Below are positions 1 to 8,256 of a DNA stretch of 64,000 nucleotides, one piece after another. Numbering within the stretch: position 1 is the stretch's first letter; the number at the start of each line of letters is the position of its first letter. A program made the translations under genes and the position numbers. The stretch is from Paraburkholderia ginsengisoli NBRC 100965 (GTDB lineage: Bacteria; Pseudomonadota; Gammaproteobacteria; Burkholderiales; Burkholderiaceae): positions 1 through 64,000 of the forward strand of contig NZ_BBJF01000005.1 of the NCBI RefSeq assembly GCF_000739735.1, given 5' to 3'. The notes under the pieces were generated by a model that saw only the letters and a list, made by a program, of their open reading frames with translations, was not told the origin of the DNA and did not search any database.

Positions 1-1
1 A

Positions 2-754
2 CGACTGGCGGCATGGACCGAAACGCTCGGCGCCATGGCCGCGAAGTTGAGCGAGCAGTGGGAGCAGTCGGGCGCACAAACCGCGAGCCGTCAGCAGGAA
101 ATCTGCGAGACGCTTGCGCAGACCGCCCGCGATATCTCCGCACAAACGCAAGCGCATGCAAGCGACACGATCGGCGAGATCGAACGCCTCGTGCAAGCCG
201 CATCGGAAGCGCCGAAGGCCGCAGCGGAAGTGGTCGCCGAATTGCGCCAGAAGCTCTCCGACAGCATGGTGCGCGACACCGCGATGCTGCAGGAGCGCAG
301 CCGTCTGCTCGAAACGCTGGAGACGCTGCTCGACGCGGTGAACCACGCGTCCACCGAGCAGCGCACGGCCGTCGACGCGCTGGTCGCCACGTCGGCGAAT
401 CTGCTTGAGCGCGTCGGCACGCGCTTCACCGATCACATCGAGCACGAGACCGGCAAGCTCGGCGCGGTGGCCGCGCAGGTCACGGGCAGCGCGGTCGAAG
501 TGGCGAGCCTCGGCGAGGCGTTCGGCGCGGCCGTGCAGATATTCGGCGATTCGAACGACAAGCTGGCGGCGCACCTGCAACGTATCGAAACCGCGCTCGA
601 CAAGTCCCTCGCCCGCAGCGACGAACAACTGGCCTACTACGTCGCGCAGGCGCGTGAAGTGATCGACCTGAGCGTGATGTCGCAAAAGCAGATCGTCGAA
701 GACCTGCAACGGATCGCGGGCCAGCGCGCCTCAGCCGGAGCCGATGTCGTATGA
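2..754 (+). CDS. DUF802 domain-containing coiled-coil protein, 3' part
   Basis: The reading frame is open from the first bases of the window, so only the C-terminal 250 or so residues are seen and the start lies upstream. The visible part is Ala/Glu/Gln-rich, almost free of Pro and Gly, and has the heptad character of a long coiled coil; it resembles proteins annotated DUF802 in Burkholderiaceae. No membrane segment is visible; N-terminal segments, if present, would be off the window. Its stop overlaps the start of the MotB-like gene (ATGA), so the two are translationally coupled and probably form one complex. By analogy with stator pairs (MotA/MotB, ExbB/ExbD, ZorA/ZorB) it could be the long-tailed partner subunit, but that is inference. 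Function unknown. Confidence 0.8.
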   Translation, partial: RLAAWTETLGAMAAKLSEQWEQSGAQTASRQQEICETLAQTARDISAQTQAHASDTIGEIERLVQAASEAPKAAAEVVAELRQKLSDSMVRDTAMLQERSRLLETLETLLDAVNHASTEQRTAVDALVATSANLLERVGTRFTDHIEHETGKLGAVAAQVTGSAVEVASLGEAFGAAVQIFGDSNDKLAAHLQRIETALDKSLARSDEQLAYYVAQAREVIDLSVMSQKQIVEDLQRIAGQRASAGADVV

Positions 755-1398
755 GCGAGGAAATCGACGGCGGTGTGGAACCGGCCGCGCCGATCTGGCC
801 GGTGTTCGGCGACCTGATGTCGGTGCTGCTGGGCGCGTTCGTGCTGATTCTGGTGAGCGTCATCGGCGTGCAGCTCGAGCTGTCGAACAAGCTGGACCAG
901 GAGGTCAAGCAGCGCCAGGCGGAGACGCAGCGCCGCAAGACGCTGGAGCAGGCGTTGGCCGGGCCGCTGGCGGCCGGGCGCGTGACGCTCGTCAATGGAC
1001 GCATTGGCATCAGCGGCAACGTGCTGTTCGCGCTGAACTCCGATCAGTTGCAGCCGCAAGGCCGCGATCTGCTGAAGAGCCTCGCCGGACCGTTGTCCGC
1101 CTATCTGCAGGCCAATGACGAAATCCTGATGGTGAGCGGCTTCACGGACGACCAGCGCCTGCGCGAAGGCAATCGCCGTTTCGCGGATAACTGGGAACTG
1201 TCGGCGCAGCGCGCGTTGACGGTGACGCGCGCGTTGATCGACTCGGGCGTGCCGGCGGCGTCGGTATTCGCGGCCGCATTCGGCTCGCAGCAGCCGGTGA
1301 GCCCGAACGCCGACGAGCAGGGGCGGGCCAAAAACCGCCGCGTGGAAATCGCGCCGATTCCGCGGCCGTCGAACGCAACGGTGAAGTCCGGTGCATAG
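751..1398 (+). CDS. OmpA/MotB-like membrane protein
   Basis: This 215-residue protein has a short cytoplasmic N-terminus, one membrane segment at about residues 17-44 and a periplasmic OmpA-type peptidoglycan-binding domain at about 75-205, ending in the typical NRRVEI signature. The membrane segment starts with a GDLM motif placing Asp21 at its cytoplasmic edge, where MotB and ZorB carry their ion-coordinating Asp. It is therefore built like the B subunit of an ion-driven stator anchored to the cell wall. It overlaps the upstream DUF802 gene by 4 bases and the downstream DUF2894 gene by 8. It is not next to flagellar genes and lacks a flagellar MotB plug region that I can recognise, so a flagellar role is unlikely. 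Confidence 0.85.
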   Translation: MSEEIDGGVEPAAPIWPVFGDLMSVLLGAFVLILVSVIGVQLELSNKLDQEVKQRQAETQRRKTLEQALAGPLAAGRVTLVNGRIGISGNVLFALNSDQLQPQGRDLLKSLAGPLSAYLQANDEILMVSGFTDDQRLREGNRRFADNWELSAQRALTVTRALIDSGVPAASVFAAAFGSQQPVSPNADEQGRAKNRRVEIAPIPRPSNATVKSGA

Positions 1399-2062
1399 CA
1401 ACGACAACCAGGACAGCGGCAACAGCGACGCGCCCCACACGGCTCGCGCGACGCTCGACGCATGGCGCGAGCGCGGCGCGGATCGTGTGAACCCGGTCCG
1501 CTTTCATTTCATCGTGGCGTTGGAGCGGCGCGCGGCCGCTCATGAAGGTGAAGCGCGGCGCGTTCTCGACGTGAAGCTGGCAGGCTTGCTCGACGCGTAC
1601 GCGGCGGATCTCGAACGGGCCGACGCCGAGGCGGACTCTGTCCAAGAAGACACCGCAGCAACGCGATCGGCCTCGCACGAGCCCGCTGACGCAACGCTAG
1701 CGAGTCTGGTCGACCACATCAACCGTCACGCGCCGGCAAATCGTGACGGCTCCGCTTCGTATCCTGAACTGCCGGCGCTCGATTACTTCCGTGAAGTCTG
1801 GTCCAAAGTCCGCGCTGAGAAGCAGTTGCGCCAGTCGCTTGCACCGGTGTCCGGCAATGCGGGTCCGCTCAATTCGAGCAGCCTCGTGCACCGTTCGCTG
1901 TCGTTGATGCGCGAGTTGTCGCCGGGGTACCTGAAGCAGTTTCTGTCGTACGTCGACACGTTGTCGTGGATGGAACAGATGAACAGTGGCGGCGCGCCGG
2001 CGGGTAAAGAAGCGCCGCGCGCCGCAACCGGTGGCAAGGGCGCGCGCGGTAAAGCGCGCTAG
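1391..2062 (+). CDS. DUF2894 domain-containing protein
   Basis: This 223-residue soluble protein starts at a GTG inside the end of the OmpA/MotB-like gene (8-base overlap). It has no signal peptide or membrane segment. The middle is acidic and low in complexity (about residues 75-110); a conserved-looking region at about 125-200 contains the strings LPALDYFREVW and SLSLMRELSPGYLKQFLSYVDTL cut at family-typical points. The tail (about 205-223) is basic and Gly/Ala/Lys-rich. It matches what I recall of DUF2894, which sits beside DUF802 and OmpA-like genes in Burkholderia. Coupled translation implies it is a cytoplasmic component of the same complex. No biochemical function is known to me. Confidence 0.8.
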   Translation: MHSNDNQDSGNSDAPHTARATLDAWRERGADRVNPVRFHFIVALERRAAAHEGEARRVLDVKLAGLLDAYAADLERADAEADSVQEDTAATRSASHEPADATLASLVDHINRHAPANRDGSASYPELPALDYFREVWSKVRAEKQLRQSLAPVSGNAGPLNSSSLVHRSLSLMRELSPGYLKQFLSYVDTLSWMEQMNSGGAPAGKEAPRAATGGKGARGKAR

Positions 2063-2073
2063 CGCCGTTGCGG

Positions 2074-2385
2074 TCAATCGAAGTCGAACACGTCGAAAAT
2101 CGAGCGCTTCTTTTTATATCCGCGATACCCCGTCCGATGATCATCGTGACCGCGATGACGGTCGCCTTCGTACGCGTGGTCGCGCTCCCTGCGGTCGTCG
2201 CGATCGTCGTGACCAGCACGCGCGACGGACGACGCTCCGACGTTCTCAGCCGCGTCCTGCGCAATGAGTTTGTCGAGTTCGCCGCGATCTAGCCAGACGC
2301 CGCGGCACACCGGGCAGTAGTCGATCTCGATCGAGCGGCGCTCGGTCATCAGCAGGTCGGTTGTTTTGCACACTGGGCATTTCAT
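2074..2385 (-). CDS. TFIIB-type zinc-ribbon protein
   Basis: A 103-residue protein beginning MKCPVCKTTDLLM. Two CPxC knuckles (CPVC at residues 3-6 and CPVC near residue 25), followed by RGVWLDRGELDKLI, are the signature of the short zf-TFIIB (DUF of YjdM/PA-type) zinc-ribbon family. The C-terminal half is a His/Asp/Arg-rich linker ending in KKKRSIFDVFDFD, a common tail in this family. The start at 2385 was chosen over an upstream ATG because GAGGAG lies seven bases before it. It ends only 12 bases from the end of the DUF2894 gene on the other strand. The physiological role is unknown; zinc binding is inferred from the Cys pairs. Confidence 0.85.
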   Translation of the reverse strand: MKCPVCKTTDLLMTERRSIEIDYCPVCRGVWLDRGELDKLIAQDAAENVGASSVARAGHDDRDDRRERDHAYEGDRHRGHDDHRTGYRGYKKKRSIFDVFDFD

Positions 2386-2518
2386 GGTGTCGCTCCTCGA
2401 AAGTATCCGCACATCGAACGTTGAGGCTGGCTAGCCGCCCGCAATGGGACGGGCTCTCCAGCGCTGCCTGATTCCACTTTCCTCAACCGCTTTTGCTACA
2501 CGCGCCTCACGTTGGCGC

Positions 2519-3271
2519 TCACTGCGCGGCGCCGGCCGCACGCTTCGATTTCTGGCGGCGCACGAGCATGTTCATCGCCTCGACGAACGCGGAGAACGCC
2601 ATCGCCGCGTAGATATAAGCCTTGGGCACGTGCGAACCGAAACCCTCCGCGATCAGCGCCATGCCGATCACGAGCAGGAAGCTCAGCGCCAGCATGACGA
2701 TGGTCGGATTGCGATCGATGAAGCGCGACAGCGGACGCGCGGCGAACAGCATCACCATGACCGCGGCAATCACCGCGACGAACATGATCGGCATATGCTC
2801 GGTCATGCCGACCGCCGTGATGATGCTGTCGATCGAGAACACGATATCGAGCAGGATGATCTGGCCGATCGCGGCCGCCATCGTCAACTGGACGGTGCTG
2901 CTCGCCTTGTCGCTGACTTCGTCGGCGTGGGTCACGTGATGGCGGATTTCGCTGGTCGCCTTCCAGACGAGGAACAGGCCGCCGCCTAGCAGAATCAGAT
3001 CGCGCCACGAAAAGCCGTGACCGAAAAGCGTGAATGCGTTGCCGGTCAACTGCGCGATCCACGCGACCGTGCCGAGCAGCGCCAGCCGCATCACCAGCGC
3101 GAGCATGATGCCGATGCGCTGTGTGCGTACGCGTTGCGCTTCGGGCAGCTTGTTGCTGAGGATCGAGATGAAGATCAGATTGTCGATGCCGAGCACGATC
3201 TCCATCACGACCAGCGTCAGGAGAGCGGCCCATGCGGCAGGATCGGTAGCGAGTACGAGCAGGGGTTCCAT
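2519..3271 (-). CDS. TerC family integral membrane protein
   Basis: A 250-residue protein with about seven hydrophobic segments. It contains the two TerC hallmarks: [12 protein letters not shown] at residues 24-35 and [14 protein letters not shown] at 140-152, whose intramembrane Glu24, Asp30, Asp142 and Asp148 are thought to handle metal ions. TerC/Alx/YkoY proteins are linked to tellurite resistance, manganese homeostasis and metalation of exported proteins. It is a plain TerC domain without the CBS or CorC extensions of larger relatives. The gene diverges from an NhaR-type regulator and lies near a TerB-like gene at 4.3-4.7 kb, but a full ter operon is absent. Confidence 0.92.
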   Translation of the reverse strand: MEPLLVLATDPAAWAALLTLVVMEIVLGIDNLIFISILSNKLPEAQRVRTQRIGIMLALVMRLALLGTVAWIAQLTGNAFTLFGHGFSWRDLILLGGGLFLVWKATSEIRHHVTHADEVSDKASSTVQLTMAAAIGQIILLDIVFSIDSIITAVGMTEHMPIMFVAVIAAVMVMLFAARPLSRFIDRNPTIVMLALSFLLVIGMALIAEGFGSHVPKAYIYAAMAFSAFVEAMNMLVRRQKSKRAAGAAQ

Positions 3272-3393
3272 GGAGCGCGGGCTAAAGGTCGTTGCGACGA
3301 AGGTCGCGGAACCGCCATCATCGGCGTGTTCAGGGTTCGGATAAATCAGTGATAAGCTGAACGACCTTTCGGTTATTTCGAAGTGTCAAAAGC

Positions 3394-4275
3394 ATGCTCA
3401 ATTATCGTCATCTGTACTATTTCTGGATCGTCGTGAAGGAAGGCGGCTTCGCGCGCGCGGCGGAACGGCTCGACATGGCCGTCCAGACGATCAGCGCGCA
3501 AGTGCGCGAGCTGGAGAAATCGATCGGGCGCCAGTTGCTGAAGCCGGCGGGGCGCGGCGTCACGATGACCGAGGCTGGCGAGACGGCGTTCAGTCGCGCG
3601 GAGCAGATTTTTCAGCTCGGCGAGGCGCTACTCGACGACATGCGCGACGCGGGCGGCGAGGGTGTCGCGCGGCTCGCGGTCGGTCTGTCGGACGGCATTT
3701 CCAAACTGGCCGCGCATGCGCTCCTCGCGCCGGTGCTCGGCACGCCGTCGCTGCGGCTGCTCTGTCACGACGGTGAGCACGCGCACCTGTTGTCGGAGCT
3801 CGCGCTGCATCGGCTCGATCTCGTGCTCGCGTGTCAGCCGGCGCCGCACAACGCGGACCTGCGCGTGCTGAGTCAGCGCCTCGTGGGCTCGCCGGTGGAT
3901 TGGTACGGGCCGGCGGAGATCGTCCGCAAGGCGGCCCGCGCAGGCTTTCCGCAATGTCTCGCGGATTTGCCCGTGCTACTGCCGACCCGGCACGCCGCGC
4001 TGCGAGCGCGGCTCGACCGGTGGTTCGAGGCCGAGGGGATCCGGCCGCGCATCGTCGGCGAATTCGAGGACAGTGCGTTGATGGCGGTGTTCGCCGCGCG
4101 CGGTCTCGGCGTATTTCCGCTCGCGGAACTCGGCGCGGAGGACTTGTCGTTGCTGCGCGGTTTGCGCTGGCTCGGTCGCGCGGACGGTGTGGTCGAGGAG
4201 GTTCACGCAATCCGCTCGCGGCGCGGGCAGCATCACGCGCTCGCCTCGCAGGTGCTCGCCGCCGCGCGGTCGTAA
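3394..4275 (+). CDS. nhaR: LysR-family regulator, NhaR type
   Basis: A 293-residue LysR-type regulator. The N-terminus (LNYRHLYYFWIVVKEGGFARAAE) is the characteristic opening of NhaR, the activator of the sodium/proton antiporter gene nhaA in enterobacteria; the winged HTH covers about residues 2-60 and the effector domain 90-290. No nhaA gene is in the window, so the target is unclear; the nearest divergent gene is terC, 122 bases away, which makes ion or pH stress a reasonable theme. Substrate-domain residues do not let me name the effector. The gene symbol reflects family similarity only. Confidence 0.8.
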   Translation: MLNYRHLYYFWIVVKEGGFARAAERLDMAVQTISAQVRELEKSIGRQLLKPAGRGVTMTEAGETAFSRAEQIFQLGEALLDDMRDAGGEGVARLAVGLSDGISKLAAHALLAPVLGTPSLRLLCHDGEHAHLLSELALHRLDLVLACQPAPHNADLRVLSQRLVGSPVDWYGPAEIVRKAARAGFPQCLADLPVLLPTRHAALRARLDRWFEAEGIRPRIVGEFEDSALMAVFAARGLGVFPLAELGAEDLSLLRGLRWLGRADGVVEEVHAIRSRRGQHHALASQVLAAARS

Positions 4276-4344
4276 CCGCGCGGGGAGGCTTACCGGCGAG
4301 GCGGCGGGCCGTGCAGGAGGGCGGTCACTGGCGCTTGCTGGCGC

Positions 4345-4740
4345 TCAGTGGCGAATAGGCGGCCCCCATGCTTTGAACACCGCGCCGAGCAACGCGATCT
4401 CGCCATCCGCCAGATGGCCGTCCGAGATCGCCACGGCGATGCACAGGCGCATGACCTTGCGACGCAACGCGGGGTCGTCGATTTCGTCGATCAATGTGGA
4501 AAGCGGGGACGTGTCGAATTGGTCCACCGTCAGTTCGGGCGACATCTGCGCGACCGAGCGGTCCTCGCACAACGTTTGCACGATCTGCGCGAATTGCGCC
4601 GGGGCGAGGCCGAGCTCGCCTGCGATGCCCAGTTTTTCTAGCGCTGCTTCTTCCGAACTGCAGACGTGCCCGTCGGAAGTCAAGGCGAGCGCCACGATGC
4701 GTGCTGCGGCCTGAGGACTGTTGCGCGGATAGGTTCGCAT
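4345..4740 (-). CDS. TerB-like tellurite resistance family protein
   Basis: A 131-residue, mostly helical soluble protein. The C-terminal part, LRRKVMRLCIAVAISDGHLADGEIALL split over residues 94-121, holds the SDGHLxxxE calcium-binding-like pattern of TerB/DjlA N-terminal domains; a second related pattern, LTSDGHVCSSEEAALEKLG, lies at residues 21-39. The gene carries AAAGGA eight bases before its ATG. It converges on the NhaR-type gene, 69 bases apart. TerB-type proteins occur both with and without ter operons, so tellurite resistance should not be assumed. Confidence 0.8.
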   Translation of the reverse strand: MRTYPRNSPQAAARIVALALTSDGHVCSSEEAALEKLGIAGELGLAPAQFAQIVQTLCEDRSVAQMSPELTVDQFDTSPLSTLIDEIDDPALRRKVMRLCIAVAISDGHLADGEIALLGAVFKAWGPPIRH

Positions 4741-4929
4741 GAAGGGTTCCTTTTCGCGGAGAGTATCCGCAGTGGTGAGGAGCCTCAGTCTGCGTTAGCG
4801 TGGGGATCGGATAAACCTGTTAATCGAAGAGTAAAGGTTCGAAAAAAACGATACGAGGGCGGCGCCGCCAGAACGCACGATCGTGCTCGCAGCGCTACCG
4901 GCGCAGGCGGGCTGCCTGAACCGGACGAG

Positions 4930-4955
4930 GTCTGCCTGGCCGAAGCCAGGCAGAC
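4930..4955 (-). terminator. Perfect hairpin downstream of porin gene
   Basis: An 11-bp perfect stem (GTCTGCCTGGC / GCCAGGCAGAC) closes a four-base loop. It lies 42 bases past the porin stop codon. There is no clear T-run on the minus strand, so it may act as a 3' RNA-stabilising hairpin instead of a classic terminator. Confidence 0.5.
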
Positions 4956-4997
4956 GTCTTCACTCGCTGCGTGGTGAAATGCCGCCAGGCGCGCCGC

Positions 4998-6158
4998 TCA
5001 GAACGCGTGACGCATGCCGACCGTGACGGCCACTTGCGTGTTCGTCGACGACGGCGACAGCGTGTTGATCATCGCGTGCGACAGCACGGAATCCGCCGGC
5101 GCGCCATGCACGTTCTGATAAACGCCTTCGACATAGAAGTCGGTGCGCTTGCTGAGCGCGTAGTCGGTTTGCAGCATCGCAGTATTCCAGCCCGGCGACG
5201 AGCCGTTATACGCGCCATGCGTGAACGTGTACGAACCCGACACGCTCAACGCCGGCGTGAGCGCGTACTTCGCGTTCACTTCGTAGTTGTCGAGGCGCAG
5301 CGAGCCGGCGAGGGTGCCGGCCGTGTTGTCGGCCGCGCCGAGGTAGCTGCCCGTGCCGAACGAGAAGACGCCCGACACGTTGTCGATCTGCGTATGGCTC
5401 CACAGCAGCCCCACGGTGGCCGGTCCGAACGTGTAGTTGCCGCCGAGCGACCAGATGCGCTGGCGTTCCGCGAGGAAGTTCGCGCTGGCATCGCTCGCGG
5501 TCACCGCGCCGGTGCCGTTGCCCGCGTTGTTCAGTTGCAGATAGCCGGCGGCGAGGTACAGCGGGCCTTGCGCATACGACAGGCCGAAACCGTACGAACG
5601 GTTGTTCGCGAAGTCGCCGGCCTTGTTGCTGAACGAGTACATCGTTTCGAACGTGACGCCGTGGTAGACCGGGCTCGCGTATTTGACCGAGTTGTTGATG
5701 ACGACCGAATTCGCCGCGAGGTTGTCGTTCTCGAACGGATGCGCGGCGATGCTGCCGCCCCACGTGTTGAATGAGGCCGAGACCGGGCCGACGAGGTCGT
5801 TCATCACATCGAACTGGCGGCCGAACGTCAGCGTGCCGTACGGATCGCTTTGCAGACCGACCCAGGCCTGCGAACCGAACGCGCTACCGGAGAAAGCCTG
5901 CGCGCCGTTGTTCAGCACGAAGCCTTGCTCCAGTTTGAAGATCGCGTGCAAGCCCGCGCCCAGATCTTCCGAACCCTTCAGGCCGAACACCGTGTTCTGC
6001 GTCGAGCTGCTGCCCAATTGCCAGTTGCTGTGGCCGAGCTGATTGTTCGTGTAGACCAGGCCGGCATCGATAAGGCCGTACAGCGTCACGCTGCTTTGCG
6101 CATGCGCGGACAGGGTGAATGCGCCGCACAGCGCGGCTGCGAGTAAAGACTTTTTCAT
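4998..6158 (-). CDS. Gram-negative porin (Burkholderia general porin type)
   Basis: A 386-residue outer-membrane trimeric porin. The signal peptide (MKKSLLAAALCGAFTLSAHA, about residues 1-20) is followed by the mature start QSSVTLYGLIDAGL, a hallmark of betaproteobacterial porins. The protein ends GMRHAF, with the terminal Phe needed for outer-membrane assembly. A GxxDLGxGLxAxFxLExGF block lies near residue 60. The start at 6158 was chosen over an upstream ATG because it begins the signal peptide and has GGAG nine bases before it. It is probably monocistronic, with a 670-base upstream region. Substrate selectivity cannot be read from sequence. Confidence 0.93.
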   Translation of the reverse strand: MKKSLLAAALCGAFTLSAHAQSSVTLYGLIDAGLVYTNNQLGHSNWQLGSSSTQNTVFGLKGSEDLGAGLHAIFKLEQGFVLNNGAQAFSGSAFGSQAWVGLQSDPYGTLTFGRQFDVMNDLVGPVSASFNTWGGSIAAHPFENDNLAANSVVINNSVKYASPVYHGVTFETMYSFSNKAGDFANNRSYGFGLSYAQGPLYLAAGYLQLNNAGNGTGAVTASDASANFLAERQRIWSLGGNYTFGPATVGLLWSHTQIDNVSGVFSFGTGSYLGAADNTAGTLAGSLRLDNYEVNAKYALTPALSVSGSYTFTHGAYNGSSPGWNTAMLQTDYALSKRTDFYVEGVYQNVHGAPADSVLSHAMINTLSPSSTNTQVAVTVGMRHAF

Positions 6159-6828
6159 ATTTGTTGGCTCCGTGATCAAACAGTGCTTGAAGAAATCGGT
6201 CGTGCTATTCATCGACGCCGCGCCCGCGCTTGGCATGTGTTTGCCCTGTGTTATTGCGAGAATTCCAGATACTCATGCGATTTGATGGATGCTTATTGCG
6301 CGCAATAGCGCTATTCCAATGACTTTGAAAAGGTGCGTGCCGGTCGACGGCGCGGTTTTCAATTGGATCGAATGGACGCATCCTGATCGAAGCGGCGAGT
6401 GACTTCGCTCCGATCATAGGGCGGTGAAAATAATCGGGGTGTCGGAAAAAAAAGCCGCGGCGCGTCGGAAGAACAATGAGGGGGCGAAGCTTACCGTTTT
6501 CCGCCGCATGGCGGGAGTGGCGACGTGAGGTTCACGCAACGGAATTCACGGGATGCGGGCGATTTTCTATTGCCATGGATATCACAGGGCATTCGATGGA
6601 AGGCAGAACTGCGGCGGCGCGTTTGTTTGAATGACTGTTTGTTTCTTTGAAATGAAGTGGCAAGGGCCGTGTAATGACGCGCGCAATTGCCATGCGATCG
6701 GAACGGCACTGAGCGCGTGAAGCAATGCAAGACAACGCGCTCTGAAGTCGCCGCCCCGCTGCATCGTCGCGCGGCTCGCCGGCCAATACATGGCATATTG
6801 ATAACACCCGCCATCCCCGGAGCACGTC
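6159..6828. other. Intergenic region between porin and HAD gene
   Basis: A 670-base AT-richer divergent region. It holds a perfect 14-bp palindrome TATTGCGCGCAATA at 6294-6307 and a matching half-site TATTGCG at 6252-6258, exactly 42 bases apart (about four helical turns), both upstream of the porin. An A-run sits near 6444-6455. No convincing coding frame or RNA gene was seen in the remaining part. Confidence 0.5.
6294..6307. promoter_or_regulatory. Palindromic candidate operator upstream of porin
   Basis: TATTGCGCGCAATA is a perfect palindrome 136-149 bases upstream of the porin start; a half-site TATTGCG lies at 6252-6258. Spacing and symmetry suggest binding of a dimeric regulator, but no known consensus was matched. 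Confidence 0.35.
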
Positions 6829-7503
6829 ATGCGAATCCAGACATCCTTTCTCTTCGATCTCGACGGCACGCTCGTCGACAGCGTCTATCAGCACGTGCTG
6901 GCCTGGAAAGAAGCGCTAGACAGCGAAGGCATCGCGCTGTCGGTGTGGCGGATTCATCGCAAGATCGGCATGAGCGGCGGCCTCTTCACCAATCAACTGA
7001 TGCGCGAAACGCACGGCGAAATCAGCGTCGAGCGGGGCGAGCGGCTGCGTCAGGCGCACGCGGCGGCCTATCAGCGATTGCGCGCGCAGGTGTGCCCGCT
7101 GCCGGGCGCGCGCGAACTGCTCGATGCGCTGACGCAGGCCGGCACGCCATGGGCGGTTGCGACCAGCGGCCGGATGGAAACCGCCGCGGTGAATCTGGAG
7201 GCATTGGGCGTCGACCCGGCGAAGGCCGTCGTCGTGACGCGCGACGACGTCAAATACGCGAAGCCCGACCCCGATCTGTTCATCGCGGCGGCGGAACGTC
7301 TCGGCGTGCCGATCGAGCACACGGTGGTTGTCGGCGACAGCATCTGGGACATGCTCGCGGCGCGCCGTTGCCGGTCGCTGGGGGTCGGCTTGCTGTCGGG
7401 CGGATACGGCACGGAAGAACTCGAACGCGCGGGCGCGCTGCGGGTCTACGACGACCCGGCCGACCTGCTGGAACATCTGGACGAAGTGGCGTCGCGGCCA
7501 TGA
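6829..7503 (+). CDS. HAD-superfamily hydrolase (phosphoglycolate phosphatase-like)
   Basis: A 224-residue cytoplasmic phosphatase of the HAD family. Motif I is FDLDGTLVDS with nucleophile Asp10 and general acid Asp12; motif II is ATSGR (Thr112/Ser113); motif III Lys145 lies in KYAKPDPDLF; motif IV is VVGDSIWDM (Asp170, Asp174). The alpha-helical cap sits between motif I and II (about 16-90), as in Gph/beta-phosphoglucomutase-like members. The gene stands alone between two genes on the other strand. Motif completeness argues for an active phosphatase; the substrate is unknown. Confidence 0.9.
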   Translation: MRIQTSFLFDLDGTLVDSVYQHVLAWKEALDSEGIALSVWRIHRKIGMSGGLFTNQLMRETHGEISVERGERLRQAHAAAYQRLRAQVCPLPGARELLDALTQAGTPWAVATSGRMETAAVNLEALGVDPAKAVVVTRDDVKYAKPDPDLFIAAAERLGVPIEHTVVVGDSIWDMLAARRCRSLGVGLLSGGYGTEELERAGALRVYDDPADLLEHLDEVASRP

Positions 7504-7560
7504 CGTGCCGGCATCCACGCGCGCGACGCCGCGCCGCGTGCCCGCCGCTTCAATGCCGCT

Positions 7561-8256
7561 TCAATGCTTATAGGACTGCGAGGGCGCCGAAAGATTGACC
7601 CTTGAGGACTCCCGGACCAGTTGATCGGTCATCGCCGACGCAACCGGATGTGCGTTCTTGCCGGTCGAGCCGTTGCCGGTGCCCGGCGGGAGCGGCAATG
7701 ACGGATCCGGCTTGGCCGATTCCCTGACGAGCTGCGCCGTCAGCGCCGCCGAGACGTGATTCGAGTTGCTGCGGCGCGGCTCGTCATGCTTGCGCTCGCG
7801 TCCGTGTTCGGCGTGCTTCGGCTTCGTATGAGCGGGTTGGTGGACTTCGTTCGAAGCGACGAGCGTGCGCGTAGCGGGATGCGCTCCGTTCGCAGTCTCG
7901 CGCGTTGTCGGGCCCGCATTGGGCGCGGCGGTCACGGCTGGAGCGGCGCGCGGGGCGATCACCACGGGCGCAACCGTCGTAGCAGGCGAATCAGGCGCAA
8001 GCTTCACCGGCGTAGCCGGTGCTACCGCCGCGAGCTTGTCGGTCGCGCTGCCGGCGGGGGACGTGCGGGCCACGCTGCCTGCCACCACATGGCTTTCACT
8101 GGCGCGCGAGTCGATCGCCGCCGTGCCGGCGCTACCCACCACCGCGCCGGTCACTGCCGGCGGCCGTTCTTCTTCTTTCGGGAAAAGCAGATAGCCGGCG
8201 ACGCCCGCATCGATCACAAGCAGGCCGATTATCAACATCTTGCCGGTATTCGTCAT
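7561..8256 (-). CDS. Membrane-anchored low-complexity protein with duplicated C-terminal motif
   Basis: A 231-residue protein I do not recognise. Residues 7-25 form one hydrophobic segment (an uncleaved anchor, as KMLIIGLLVIDAGVAGYLLF is followed directly by acidic residues). Residues 30-135 are Ala/Pro/Thr/Val-rich and probably disordered; 140-165 are His/Lys/Arg-rich. The C-terminal part contains two copies of one motif: HVSAALTAQLVRESA at 167-181 and HPVASAMTDQLVRESS at 203-218. This topology suggests a periplasmic tail with two short interaction motifs. No operon partner is apparent. The duplicated motif argues that it is a real gene and not a random frame. Confidence 0.7.
   Translation of the reverse strand: MTNTGKMLIIGLLVIDAGVAGYLLFPKEEERPPAVTGAVVGSAGTAAIDSRASESHVVAGSVARTSPAGSATDKLAAVAPATPVKLAPDSPATTVAPVVIAPRAAPAVTAAPNAGPTTRETANGAHPATRTLVASNEVHQPAHTKPKHAEHGRERKHDEPRRSNSNHVSAALTAQLVRESAKPDPSLPLPPGTGNGSTGKNAHPVASAMTDQLVRESSRVNLSAPSQSYKH

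Noticed and set aside
2519..4740. A complete tellurite-resistance (ter) operon
   Set aside because: Only single TerC- and TerB-like genes on the minus strand, split by an NhaR-type gene. TerD/TerE/TerZ proteins are missing.
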